DNA of 64,000 bases from Chrysomallon squamiferum (GCA_012295275.1 CM022671.1:7850227-7914226), one strand, 5' to 3'. Counted from the stretch's first letter, positions 45,516 to 59,690 are shown. Numbers and translations are program-made. The notes: generated by a model not told the origin, from the sequence alone.

Positions 45516-48500
45516 GCTCTTACACAGGATCTTGTTTGTAGTAAATCTTACACTTGTTTTGAGGTAACCTTTAGTGTCTTTGACAGTGGTGTAACATTAC
45601 AGGTGTATCTTTGCCACCAGGTGATATGCTGGTAATTCGCCTGACATGGAGATGTTTGTAGATGTGTTTTATCGTACAATAACTTTATCTCTGCCCCCTG
45701 CCTCAGTAAGGTGTAAGACGTAGGTGTAGCTTTCGATGGGAGGTATATGTAAAGCAAATGTAGACTCTCTCATGTTGAATAATGAGAACAAGTATGTGAT
45801 TATCAATACTGCTGTGTGATGCTGGGGGAGAAAGGCTTAAACAGATCATATTTATTTCCAGAAGATTGTTGTGCTGATCAGCCTTTATAAATAATAAAGT
45901 ATAGCTATTAATTACAAAACAAATAAATTTTGAAGCAGCTGCTTTCTGTTTTATCTCGTATACCCATAATATAACATTATTAGAAACCATTTAATATCAT
46001 ATTAGTTAATATAATTTTACATATGCAGTTATTTATTACACATATTTCATAATATGTATTGACATTATTTATTTAAATAAATTACCACATGATTTTTTAA
46101 TGAAAAATTGAAAAAAAAAAAATGTTTTTAAAAACAACACCAACAATCAAACGTAGTAAATAAATTAATAAATTAATAGTTGAATTTATATTTTTACAGT
46201 AGGAAAGATTCAAAAAAGATGACAACAAAAAACAAAAAAAAACCCCACAATATGTGTAAAAGTGTTTTAAAACTGGCCTCAACAAATGAGTTCAAAGTGA
46301 GTTTATGTAGAATACAACTACATCCATTTTGTTGATTAAGTTGTGCTGTAACTAGGCCTGTCTCCAATGCTGTGGAAATCAAAACATTGATCATTTGATC
46401 TCTATGATGGGATCAATATACATGATGGTATGTGTTAAATTAAGTAAATGAAGTGATTTGTTAGCCTGATTTGTTAGTTCAGTATAAAAGGGAACTTCAC
46501 ATTTATTACTATCACAAACAAGAGAATGATGATGTCATTTATGATGTTTGTGAACATTAAATAACCATTCATTCATTGATTTGTTGTTTTTTCATTAGTA
46601 AATAATGCATTTTGTTTATATAGCAACTGTCAGTGTGTAAATAATAGATCTCTGTGTGCCGCAGACCACAAACATCTTAGCAGAGAATGTAAACTGTTGA
46701 ATACAGTTATTTTATGATAAAGGTTTATGCAGTTTAAAATATTATATTAATGCTAAATGAAATAGGATAGGAGATAGTTGTTTTTACATTATATAATGCA
46801 TTCTTATGATGTGTTAAACAAAAAACAAAAATTGTAATTATTTTCATTATTATTATTATTTACTGGTTTTTTTATTTTATTATTATTATTATTGTTTTTA
46901 ATTATTTAAAAAAAAAATTATTTTCTTATATTCTTTATTTATTTACATTTAAATTTTCAAATTTTTATTGTTAAAGTGACTTCAAAGAAAGTTTGTTTTG
47001 GATTGTTGTTTTTTTATAATATTTATTTCAAATCATATAACTTACAATATTAAAAATTATTTATCTGTTTGTAAAACTATTTCTGATGGTCAGAATCACT
47101 ATGAACACATAAACTTGAATAATAATAAACAATAATGAAAAACAAGAATGGACCCCAAACAATTACAGGAAAATATTTCTTCCGGTCTTAACTACACTAC
47201 AGCCGACTTGACCATGTCCGAAAAATCTTTTGACCTTGTCTGAGAAACCTCACACCCTGTTCAAAGTGACTTTCTGTGTTTAGGAAAAGCTGAATAGTGA
47301 AAACAGGACAAAGCCATCTCACTTTCATGTTGCCGAAAAGTAAATTACTAATGTTTACTGACTTTGAATTATTTAAAACCATGATTTCACATAATAATAA
47401 TGGTCATTGCCTGGAGCTGTCTAGCTAATCCTGATCTTGCTGTAGTGGTGTATTGGTTCTGTGTGCTCAGACTGTGTTGTTTTATGATTGTCATAAAGCC
47501 ACAATTGTCTGGTTTATTGTTTGTTGTCTTCAGAATCTTTCTGGCTGTCATGTGAATTGAGTTGGTATTGAGAATATCTGATCATTTGCGCTACAGATCC
47601 TGCGCTATTTCACAAAATGAAGCCTAACAGTAAAAAAACAGTGATGTTTTACATATAAACCAGTTCTGTCTTTTGATGTATTTATTTCAGATGGATTAGA
47701 AAATATAAAAGGGAATTGCAAATAATTGAAGTTGTTAGTAAATGGAATAAATGACTGGTGGTAATAAACGGAATCATAATAACTGATTTTAATAAATTAC
47801 TGTAGAATTTGTGAAAACTGTCTTGCCCAGAAAGTACAGAATGAAAAACTGAAATGATATGATTGATTTCAGTTTAATGGATAACAAAGAAAGCTTGAAC
47901 AGGATAAAATAAATATTTAATTACATTATAGCTGGTCAAATGTATCACTGAGCAGGATTATATTATATATAAAATTATCTTGGATTATATTACAAAAGTA
48001 TGTATTATTTATATTCTAAGATATAAGAAACAAAAATACATTTAAATCTGCACTTGAAATGTTTAATTCCACACACAGACTTGTCACAAAAATTAATAAT
48101 GTCATTTGTAATAAATAAAATAAATGAACAGTATTTTAATTCAAAATGTTTATACGTTTTTTATTTCTTAATCCTGAATGTTTTATTCTTGGTTTGTTTT
48201 TACATATTTAACATTTATCATAAGTTTTGTGAGTTTGATCAGTTATAAATAATATAGATAAAATCTGGATAAATAAAGCTTCCATTTTGAATTGTTATTT
48301 TGTAAATGAGGTCTGTTTTCAAACACATCATCAGAAATCAAAGTAGTATGTCAGTTGTATTTTTTTTGTTTTGTTTGGTAAACTGTAATTAAATTTTGCT
48401 CCAGCTATTGTGGTGTAGTGAGGCATGAAATGGAACTCACTCATTTGTATACATACAAGTGTTTATACCTGTCCTGTTCTGTTACCTTCAACCGGTTATT

Positions 48501-51201
48501 ACTTGATGATTCCCACAAATAAAAAAGCTTCTTGTCATAGCTGTTATTCACTGTAAAATTCATGTTTGATCAAGTCCATTGTTATCTACCTGTCAGTGAT
48601 TGTTTCACAGGTACATCCTTAAACCTGTCACCAGCCAAAGGGGTTGTGCCACCTGTCCTAAGGGCAAGATACTCCTTGGGAAAAAAACAACAAAAAAACA
48701 CCCCTTTGTTCCCTAGTTCCTCCTTTGTTAATAGATTATATGCTCCAGTGGGAAGTCATCAGACACAAGTGGTGGATTTTAATAGGATCAGTTTTGGGGT
48801 TCTTTCTAAAGACCGGAAAATGATGACTGAAATAACTGTTTCTTTGTTGCAGTGATAAAAATACCTCTGCTTTGAAATATGTTACAGTGTTTGCAGAGTG
48901 AAATAAGTTTCAACTTGAGAATGTGTTTATACTGGCCGTGCTGTATACTGGCCATTTGAGTAGACTTATAAAATTATTAATTTTTCACATATAACACAAA
49001 GTCATTTGATATATATGTATTAATGACTTAGGAGTGAATCTGTTGTAAAAGAAAAAGCCACAGCTTGTTTCATATTTAACTCTCCTAAACAGCTGATATT
49101 TTTTTTTTCTTCTGTTACTGGATTTGTTTGTTTATTTGTGGATTTCATCTGACAGTCTTTGTATTCTTCTTGTAATTGTGGTGGTGTCTTCAGATGTGTA
49201 GTTCAGAATTTTTCAAGGAATAGTTTGCTTGTTTTCTTTTCTCAAGTCGGCCTGGTTTCAAAGCGACATTCAGAAGTTTGCCATTTGCCTCTGATTTCTG
49301 TAAAGTTGACATTTGTCAGACTTTGCAGTCACTGTCTGTTTTTCACACATCAGAAAGGACAGACGTCTGTTTGCTGAATGTTTTCACAACAAACCACAAC
49401 TTGCACATCTATCTGCATCATTCTTGACAAAAAACTTGGACACGATAATTATAAGTTCATTTTGAAAAAGAAAAAAAGTTTTGCAAAATTTTCATATTTT
49501 GAAATAAATATCTGATTTTTGGATATAAGATTTCATCTCACAAATCACTTCAGTAAGAAAAAAAATGTATTGATGAAATTTGAAAGAAAGTTTCTTTTTA
49601 AAATCAGCCAGATGCAGTCATTTCACTGCAGTATATTGTTTTTTTTATTTAAGTCTTACTAAATTTTAATCTTTTTTCTATTTTTTTAATTTTGTATTAT
49701 TATATATTTTTTTTTTTTAAAAAGAAAATTTAATTAACCTGTAAAATACTTTTAAAAATCCCACAAAAAGAGTAAAAAGAAATTCCACTGTTTTTAATAA
49801 ACAAAAATACTTCTATTCATAATATTCTTCCATTAAGAAAGAATGTCTACATTGTCATTTGAAAGTGCACTGTAACTACGACTTAAGATTTTATCTATTT
49901 CTGTGATAATAACCGCTTGTAATTTTTTATTCATGTTATTTTTTCCATAGAGACATAAAGAAAATCATTAGCTCTGTACAATATGCTAAATATGTAACAT
50001 GGTATATGTAGGTTTAATATTGATTTTTATATCATTTCTACATCCATGCTGATTCATTATTACACCAGCTGTGACAAAGAGAGAAATTAAGTTTTCATCA
50101 TGCATTTGATATTATTTAAATGCTCTGCATGGGAAAATATTTATTTAAATATTTAATTGTTTGTGTATCAGAAGGACAGCATAACATACAGAGAACAAAC
50201 CTCTCAGGAAATTTAACATCTATTTTTGAATGGTGTTACAAGTTACATTTTTTCACTGTGTTTAATATTTTGCTGATAATTCATGTTGTTGTCAGAAGAT
50301 TGAAAACATCACACATGTGTAAACCACAAAAAGAGACAGAACTTCAACCTCAAACAGTGAGATATAACTTCAAATAATTTTTTTAATTCTAAGTGTTAAC
50401 AACAGTATACAACTGAAGTTGACTTCTGGATAAGAACATCTTTTGAAACGGACATTATATTGGAATTCCATAAGACCATTCTTAGTGTCCACATATCTGC
50501 TGACCTGTGGGTCTGTGTGCTTATTATTTTACTGCTCAGGTTAAAGAAAGAAAAAAAAAAAAGTGAAAGTTCAGTCTGTTAACACCAATGTGTGAAAAAG
50601 GAAAAATAAAAGACATCAAGTTGTCCTTGAAACTGAAACAAAACAATTTATTTTTGTAGCTTTAAGTCATTGTTGACAGGACAGTTTTTGTTGTTGTAAA
50701 ATTGCAGCACTCTGCTGTTTTTATTGCTAATGCAGTTATGGTGTGATCAGGAAGTCTGAATGGTAACAGCTGCCGTGTATTGAAAACAGACAATCATCTA
50801 CACAGTTCACGTGGACACAAAGGTTGCGTTAACTTTTCGCCGATCATCGGAAATTGTGCAACTCAGTCTAGCTGGAGTTCAGTGTTTTTTTTCCTTTTTG
50901 TTTTCTACAAGTAATGATTTATCGTCACAGTCCAATTCATTTTTGGCGGGCTTGTATTTGGGATGAATTGAACAGTTTATTTAGTTCACTTGCAGATGGA
51001 TTTTAAAATTCAATTTTTAAATTATTTTTTGTATTGGAATTACTTGTGAATGAAGTGAGTCATATATTAGAGAACAATAAGTTCAACATGTTACAGTCTG
51101 GATTCAACTGTCAGTGGAAAACAGAGGGATTCCCTTCAGTTTGACAACAATACAGAGGACAATACAAGATTTGATATCTAACTCATCAATAGATCTGTTT
51201 A

Positions 51202-51610
51202 TTTCAAAGTGATCTTATTGGCTGGGCTGTATTGACTAAGATATCAAAGGATTACCTATATTTCAAATTGATATCTTAGGCTAGATATTGGCATATTATA
51301 TTGATTAACTAACATATCTTACGACATATATATTTCAAAATCATCTGCAAATATTAGTATTGCATAATATATTTATAAGAGACTAATCAAGAAAGGATGA
51401 TTTCAGAGTGACCAGCACGGGTGGCATTACTGTATTATACATGTGTATCAAGTCATCAAAGGATATATTTAATTTCAAAGTGACCTACTGGGGTGCCATT
51501 GCTGTATGCTATAGTAATAACAGACTAATCATCAAAGGATGTATATAATTTCAGAGTAAACCTACTGGGCTGCATTACTGCATGGCACATTAGTATCAGT
51601 TTCATCATTC
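51202..51610. repeat. ~70 bp degenerate tandem repeat, six copies
   Basis: Units begin TTTCA(A/G)A-GTGA at about 51202, 51261, 51333, 51401, 51473 and 51549 and end (CATCAA)AGGAT(G/A)TAT. Spacing is 59-76 bases. The last three units are the most alike (CTACTGGG-TGC-ATTACTG). Confidence 0.82.
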
Positions 51611-54600
51611 TTTTGTCTAAGCCGAAATGTTCTGTTTTAAAAAAATATTTTAAAAATTTCCCTGTCTGGAAGATAAAAAAAATTTTGTTCTTGGAGAGGA
51701 ATATGTGTTACTGTTTATTTGCATAAGGTGCAGTGTTACGTAACATCAGAGTGCAGAATGTGCATCGTGCATCAAAACCCGTGCTTCTTATGTCACCGCT
51801 CTCCAGGAAGAAATGTCATAATCAACAGCAGAGTGCTGTGATAAAAAAGTATCAAGAGATACTGCAGACCAGCTATCAGTGAACCCATGTGTGTTGTTGA
51901 CTCTAGCCAGGTTTGTGGAGAGGTAAAGTAACAGAATTAAAGGACAAGAGTCACAGCTTTTTCAAGTTTTTGCCATCTGCCAGCTTTTGTTCACGTCTGC
52001 TCTGATGTGTTTATGTGTCTGCTACCTGACACATGGGATGTCTGCTGACCCTGCTGTCAAATCATCACCAGTCCAAATTGGAGGAATTCTTTCTTTTGTT
52101 TTTCTAATAAGAACTGTTTGGATGAAGTTTGCTTGTTTGTTTCCTATCAAATCAGAATTGTTTCTCAATTTATAATTTTTCTAATCTGTGAATTTATTAT
52201 TCAGATTTGTGGAACTAATATTTTTGGAAAATTACAGATTTAATATTTTTATTAAATTTCTAAATTGTGGATTCAGGATTTTTGAAAACTGGACTGAATT
52301 TGTTGCAAATCGGATTTAGTATTTTTACAAACTGGATTTCAACTATTTAATATTTAGTAATTTAAGTAATTCCTTCATGATTATTAATGTCTAACATTAC
52401 CAGGCTAAATTTAATTATAAATTTCAAAAAGCATTTAAAAATACAGATTTATTATTTCCCATAGGTAAAGTACTCTTGCTTTTATCAAAAACTTAGAAAG
52501 AAAATTTTTTTTTTTTTTTTAATAAAATCTTAATTAATATTAAAAAAAATGTAATTACATAAATAATTTACTTTAAAAAATATTAAAATAAAAGTTAGGA
52601 TAACAAAAAAATATATATATAATAAAATCCTAGGAAACTTAAAATATATTGTTAATTAGTTTAATAACTAAAGTTTCAACATTTGTGTATTGAATATTTC
52701 AAATATCAACTGATCGATGTTATTACACTGTATTTCAAATGACACAAAACTTTTAAAATGAAATGCTCACCACAGGTGTACATCCACTCAATTAGCATCT
52801 GACAGTGCGTGGATTCAAGCTGTCTGAAAAGCATTACACCATCATAAACCATCCATGAAGTTTATTAACTACCAGAGCCCTAAACTGAATGTTAAATAGA
52901 CGACACACACAAAAAGTTGTATTCCTGCATTGTGATATACCAATGTTGTGTAGCCAATGAGAGCAGCTAACTACATAATGGTGGAGATAAACACCAAACA
53001 CTGAGAAGATTGCAGCTGATAAACTCTTCCTCAATGCTTTGGCAAGCACTGGTGATGGACATCAAGTGATTTGTTTAACACACTGGTTACATGGGTCAGT
53101 TCATATTGAACACATGTTCTTGATTGCTTCAAACTCCACCAGTTCGCCAGAGTTTCAATTTTCTCTTTAATTTGTAGTGTGCAGTTTGCCAATTGTCATC
53201 ACCGCTCATTCATTCAGCATTTTACTCTCTACAGTGTGTGATGGTCAAACTCAAAACTGAAAAGTTTGTGGAAGCTAATTCATTATAAAGAAACGAAGAA
53301 TTTAAGAAAAAAAAAAAAAAAATTGTTTTCTGTTTTCAAAGTATTGTTGTTAGGTTTTCCAGATCTTGGAAGTGAATCAGGAATGACTAATTCCAGTGAA
53401 GTATTTGTTGGGAGTTAATGTGAATTCAGTAAACAGAGAAGTTACTTTGTTTATGTGTTTCAACTTTTGACAGAAACTGTATTTCTTTTCTTGTCGTTTT
53501 TAAAATTTAATGGTATTTTCATGGTGAATGATTACAGGAATTAACATTTTAATTCTACTTTATATCTGCATGTATTTGTTTTCAAAATAGAGGCATGAGA
53601 ATTACCATTGTTTTATATGCAGTGTGAAAACTTTTTGATTTTATAAATTCAGTCATAAGAACACATTTTTAAACATATATAATATTTTATTTATTAATTT
53701 TATTATTACTATTATTATTATTTTTTTTTTTAATGGTTGAAAAATACTGAATTATTTTTGTATTTTTAAAAAAATATTTTCACATAATTATTCTGCCAAT
53801 ATTAATATCCTGGCCTCATTGTCTAGATTGTTTTGTTAACATGTACCTTTATAATGAACATAGTTGATATCAAAACATCAATACATACATGACAGTTATT
53901 TATTGATGATATCTCTGGACTGTTAGTCCATGAAGAAACAGAACCAGTCTGTTGTGACAATTTCCTTCAGCTTGATCACGAGATCATGACTTCATTGATT
54001 ACTTCTACACGTTGATTGGGAATTCCTCTGAAACAGTCAACAGACATTATCAGAAGTATATGTGTCATCACAATGGGGATAAATGAACCTATTGGAATAT
54101 CGTGATACATTAATAGTAAGATTCAGACATCTGTGGTATTCTGGAGTTTAACGTATAAAAATTTGGAGGTGTGTGTTCTTTGAATATCAGATCTACTGGA
54201 TTATGGTTTCATTCAGTCATCTTTAATGTTCTTGGTTTTTTCCATATATTTTTTTCTAAATTTGGATTTTTCTACTGGGATGTGATAAAATTAAGAAATC
54301 TGCGAAATACTTGGTTTTTTCAAACGGTTGTTTAAAATTTAGAACTTGCATTTTTGTGAGCACCAAATCTACCAGAATAATTTAGTTATCTGTGAATTTG
54401 TTTTCAGTTTTAAAAAACATTTTGGAGTTGAGTTCTACCAGACCTGTGTGTTAACCATGTCTTGCATATCTTTGTTTTTATCTCACAAATGACGAGGTAA
54501 TAAGATAAAACTCACAGCAGTGTATTACCTTTCACTTGGAACATAAATCTTTAATGGTACTTCCACTTGCTCTATTGATTTTTGCACTGTGAGAGTACAG

Positions 54601-54618
54601 TATATACCTTCAAGTAAA

Positions 54619-54814
54619 ATGGTTTTACTTCAAACCACTTCAATGAAGACTAACAAGTCAGAGGGTGGGGACTCCTTGTCCCCTGTCCCAGAGAACACAC
54701 CTGACTTGATAGCAAAGAAGCCTCGGTTTATACCTGGATACCAAGATGTGGGATCAGGACAGTGTGAGAAATGTATTAAAGGGAAATGTACGGCCAAGTT
54801 CATTCATATACCAG
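54619..54814 (+). CDS. candidate MAGI alternative first exon (or exon of a nested gene)
   Basis: From ATG at 54619 the frame reads MVLLQTTSMKTNKSEGGDSL, then SPVPENTPDLIAKKPRFIPG, YQDVGSGQCEKCIKGKC and AKFIHIP. It ends in phase 1 at CCAG|GCAAGT, the consensus of rare GC-AG introns. Phase 1 is also the phase in which MAGI exon 5 ends, so this exon could replace PDZ0-GUK-WW1 at the N-terminus and splice to the same downstream exon. Its base composition is coding-like compared with the intron around it. A CxxCxxxxC cluster may be lipid- or metal-linked. It could also be a cassette exon, since an acceptor-like AG at 54595 would give phase 1 in. No homologue is recognised and the open length alone is not beyond chance. 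Confidence 0.4.
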
Positions 54815-54878
54815 GCAAGTTGCTGACTCAGTTTTACACATAGCAGTTTGTTTTCAGTATAGTTAGATAAGTTACTAC

Positions 54879-54882
<4 letters not shown>

Positions 54883-54911
<29 letters not shown>

Positions 54912-54974
54912 CACACATACATACATACACACATATATATATATATACATACACATGTAAATATGTACATACAT

Positions 54975-55029
<55 letters not shown>
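54883..55029. repeat. (ATAC)n and (CA)n compound microsatellite
   Basis: Three ACAT/ATAC blocks with interspersed CACA and TATA runs end in about 20 CA units. It starts about 70 bases after the candidate exon donor. Confidence 0.95.
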
Positions 55030-55030
<1 letters not shown>

Positions 55031-56277
55031 TTACATCATACATATACATACATTTTTCATCATGTTTTTATATTTTTGTATGTCTGTCTTTTTTTGTTTT
55101 CCCCTCTTCCTCTGCCAGCTGTATAGATATTTTCATGTTTTTATATCTATGAATATATTTAAAGAACACCCATGCAGAAGCACACAGAACATGTTAATTA
55201 ATGTTAAAACATAAGTGTTCCATATATTTATTTCAAAAATCTCTATTTAATTGTATATACATATATTAAATATCCCAAAAGTGATCCAACAAACAGTCAT
55301 TATACAGCACATTATTTTATAATATCATTATAAATACATCTCACATATACTAACAATATCTGCAGAATGTATACGTAATGAATGAATGTTTAACTTTACG
55401 ATACCCCCCACACAAAAATATCTCAAATGTTAAATCTCCAGATGTAAACCAAGATAAAAATTGTTTGAATTTCATTTAAACATTTGTCAAATATTGCTCC
55501 CTTGCTGCAGATAACTAGAAAACCGTGATAAATTCAACACTTGGTCTTGCCCCATCTTACACACCTCAACTATTGTATTATTGTGAATACAGATTGTAAC
55601 TGTTATCAATCTCCATTGTGTGTATGTAGTTTACTGGTGTCAAGAGGCTGCCCTTATTAGTGACACACTTTACGCTTGAGTAACTCTGTGTAGGACGAAG
55701 ATAGTATTTTTATATATATGTATACATATACATACACTTGTTTGTAAATCACTTTGCTTCAATCAGGGTCACAAAAAATTGGAGATTTGGGTAAGGAAAC
55801 GTGAGAAAAAAAAACTTGTAAATACTGCCATATTGTTTTGGTTTTTTTAACTGTTAGATATTATGTTTAAATTGTGAATACAGAGAGCTAACTTGTAAAG
55901 TGTAATGCTGTTATGTTTACTACAGAGCTTCTTAATGTATAAATATTTCTGTTTCTGTTCTGTGTTTATTAAATACTTAGTTTACTTGTCCATTATACCT
56001 TGTAACATCTTGTAGGTGCAATAAATTTATATATATATATATTTTTTTTATATAGTCTTATTTGCAGCTAACTATCATTTATTTACTATTATTAAGAAAC
56101 TAGTTTTTATTTATTGTTTATAATTACCTACTTATATCTTCTTATTTATACATAAGCTGCACAACAGAAGCTCTTGTAAATATTTAGGAAAGTATTATTT
56201 TGTCTTTATCGGTATACATAGGCTTATAATACTGTCACTTGAATTTACCTTTGAGTTTACCTTTCTACCTGACTGTT

Positions 56278-56700
56278 CAGCAGGTAGACAGTTATACTTG
56301 AGTTAAGATATCTGATCGGTGTTAACAGATTTGTTACTATGACATTAAAGTCTATGTAAATATTTACAGACATGCAGCACTACTGTTTCATTTAATACCA
56401 AGGTGTATTCATTATTATTTCAGGTAGATTATTACACCTGCAGTGTTGTGTCTTTTGATCAGTATTTACAGATGTTATTACTACAGCAGGTGTAACATTA
56501 AACATGGATAAATATCTGCAATCTTATTCACATGTTTTTATTATTTAATACTGAGATATGTTCATTACCACTTCAGGTAGATTTTTACAGGTGTAATGTG
56601 TCTTTTGTTTGATATTTACACATGTAATGTTAAGTCTAGAAAAGTATTTATATATTTTTTTTTATTTAATGCTAAGATATAGGCATTATTATTTTTGTAT
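56278..56700. repeat. ~150 bp degenerate tandem repeat, three copies
   Basis: Copies start at about 56278, 56423 and 56574 with (T)CAGGTAGA, followed by TTACA(C/G)-TG, GTGTCTTTTG, GATATTTACA-ATGTTA and TATTTAAT(A/G)C-(A/G)AGAT, TTCATTA. Copies 2 and 3 are the closest pair. Confidence 0.8.
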
Positions 56701-58318
56701 AATGTTAATACAACATTAGAAATTACCTGCTATCATGTCATAGGGTTACTCTTACTAATCAGCAGCAAAAACATTTTTTTTAAATGTATCTTCAGTTAAA
56801 CAGAAAAGCATATTTCATAGCCTTTAAATGAGTTGTCTTATTAAGAATTAATCTCATTTTCCTTTTTTAGAATTTTTACGTTTTTTTTATAATAAATTTA
56901 TTTATTCATTATTACTGTTTAATTTAAAACATTTTATAATATTAATAAAAAAAACAAAAAAAAACATGCTTATAAATTGCTCCATTTCAAATGCTTAAAT
57001 TCCAGTAAGTGTCCAAAATATTGACATCTGCTAAAACAAAAACCCTTATGTCTGAGTTGAATTTGGTACAACACCTCATTCCAGAACATACCTGTATTTA
57101 TTTATAATGACACCATTCAAAACATGTTTTTTCTTTTTCTCTTTTCCTTTTTTTTTTTTTCTTTTAGACAATACAGTTATTTCAAGCAGTTCTTCAACAC
57201 ACCTGAAGTATCATTATAAATCTTTAATTAACCCACTATGGCTACTTAATGTAATTTAAATGTCACTCATATCTTGACAGGTTAATTGTTCTCTATCTTG
57301 CCACTGCAACTGTTGTTTCAGTTGAACTTACATGACTGTAACTGAAAAAACACTGCATTGTCTGTAGGTGTGTGAAACCCTTGAAGCTATTCCATTCATG
57401 GGCTGTCAGTTAACATATATTAATTACCTGGGTGATTAACAACAGGATGTCAGACAACTGGTGAAGTGCACTGACAATCAGTTTACTGATAATCAATTGT
57501 CTGTATTGATTTGTTGGTGTTCGTATCAGTAGCATCTACTTTGTACTTCCTGAAGTCATCGGCGATGTGATTTCATGATAATTTAATTTGCAGTTTTCAG
57601 CCACTCACCCAAAAAAGATGTTATCTTGAGGTAAAAGCTATAAATACTTGTTTAAATTGTTAGCAAAGTATTTGTCTGCTTAGATGAAAGAAAACATCTA
57701 CAAACATTTATGTAGATAATCTAGAAAAAATCTCATCTGGTTAAAAAAAAGAGTAATATGCTTTTTATACAACACACACACACACTCATACACACACCAC
57801 ATACACACATACAAATACTTATACACACCTGCACAGATGCAAGCAATCATGAAAACCAAATCCTGCCAGAAAAAATACCTTGATATTTTTTATATGTGCT
57901 ATATAAACAAGAAATGCACAAAGTGAATTGCAATATAAACACATTATGGACACATACAGACATACATCTGTATACAGTATGATATCTGCTCCCAGAAATA
58001 ATGCATAATAATAAATAATAAAACTATATATTTCATATACTGTCAGAATGAAATATAATTTGATACTGAATAGTCAATCAATATTTTTTCTTTCCACTTG
58101 TATAAAAGTTTAATGAATATCTGATTTTGATATAAATATCAGTACAAAAAGTATTTTTAAAAACTATCTTTTTATTTTTATTTTTTTTTTTATGTTTAAA
58201 AGTGTTTTTTAATACTGTGTAATTTAATATATTTTAAGTCTGTAACTAATAATGTATACTAAATATCCATACTTAACATATTTATTTTTATTTTTCAATT
58301 CTTTGCTAAGAGAATTAA

Positions 58319-58320
58319 TT

Positions 58321-58351
<31 letters not shown>

Positions 58352-58352
58352 T
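58319..58352. repeat. (TTTA)n array
   Basis: About eight TTTA units. Confidence 0.93.
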
Positions 58353-59049
58353 TATAGAAAATTGTTGCCTAAATGAAATATAACATGTAAAACTGATAAT
58401 AGGCTTTCAGTTATTTATTGATTAATAATATAATTATATCAGTTTCCTAATAATAATTATGTTTTATTTTAATTTATTTTTTTATGTTTGTTTTTTGTTT
58501 TTGTTTTTTGTATATTTTTTTTTAATTAGTCAGAAATAGAAGTTAATAAAGGAGCAACATAAATGCATTTAAAAATAAATAAACTTGCTTTAACAGCACA
58601 AAATTGTTTTTTAAGGATACAAGCAGCAGATAACTGCTGATACTATAAACCTAGTGATCTCCTATATTACTGGAGTTATTCCCCTTACAATGTAGTCCTG
58701 AAAATTAAAAAATAATAATAATAATTATAATAATAAATAATAAATGTGGCATGTTTGTGAGTTAATTAAATAAAGGCCAAGTGTAACCTGTTGTCTCATA
58801 TTTTTTATTGATTTCTTTCATAACTGTTTGACATTTTTGAAGCTACAAAAGTATTGATTAACTTAACAATTTTTTTTTTTTTTTTTTTTCTTTTTTGTAT
58901 GTAGAATTAGATTATTATGGAAAACTTCCATAAAGAATAACATGATATCAGACAATTATATAGCCTTTTTTTTTATCTTCTTTTTGCAAGGATATTATTA
59001 ACAAAATTGTTTGTGTCCAAAAATAATAACCACGACATCCCAAAAAAGT

Positions 59050-59425
59050 ACAACACCGACTTTAATATTGCTTGTAAATTGCTTTCGGAAATAGCCTCAG
59101 GAATGGTCTCTTCATTATCTCATGGACATTTTTCTTTATTGAGCCATCAACGCATGCTATATGGATGACATTCCTGTTAGCCAGGAGATGTTAATAGGAC
59201 AACTGTCGATCACAGTGCTCCGTAATTACTGAATTACTGGCCAGATTCTCTAATGGCTGGGTGGGTGGGGAAGGCTTGTCAGAGCCACATAACATAATGT
59301 GATTATATTAGCAAGGCAATTAACCCGCTGTCAGTGCAAGGTCAACCATCTTGACTGATGTGTGCGTATCATTCCACTCTTTTCTCAGCTGCGTTTCATT
59401 GCGTATCACTGATAATAAACAGTCA
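59050..59425. promoter_or_regulatory. candidate conserved noncoding island in MAGI intron 5
   Basis: This ~375 bp block has high sequence complexity and no simple repeats, which is unusual for this intron. It contains two TAATTAC/GAATTAC homeodomain-type sites (59223-59240), a CAATTAA site and a nuclear-receptor half-site AAGGTCA (59338-59345). No open frame or splice pair fits an exon. An enhancer role is inference. Confidence 0.35.
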
Positions 59426-59511
59426 TTGTTTCATTGTCTGGTTTGGTTGGGTGTCTTTTTTGGTGTTTTTTTTTTCTTCTAAAAACATTATTAATTTGAT
59501 TCTTACAAGTC

Positions 59512-59513
<2 letters not shown>

Positions 59514-59543
<30 letters not shown>
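59514..59543. repeat. (TG)n microsatellite
   Basis: About 15 TG units followed by TCTGTG. Confidence 0.95.
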
Positions 59544-59544
<1 letters not shown>

Positions 59545-59690
59545 TGTGTTTGTATGTTGGTGTGTGTGTAACAGAGAGGGTGGGGGTATATGTATATGTG
59601 TGTGTGCTCACATGTCTATATGTTTATATACCTATGTGATTCCATTGTTTTCTGTACTGTGATTCATTTGAGATAAGTCACCATTTATAT

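Noticed and set aside
48562-48855. 97-codon plus-strand ORF with a fairly even amino-acid mix
   Set aside because: No domain recognised, no clear splice sites, length within chance expectation; it does not match the MAGI WW2 region expected next.
54754-55214. ORFs rich in Cys-Val or His-Thr around 54900-55030
   Set aside because: They translate the ATAC/CA microsatellite.
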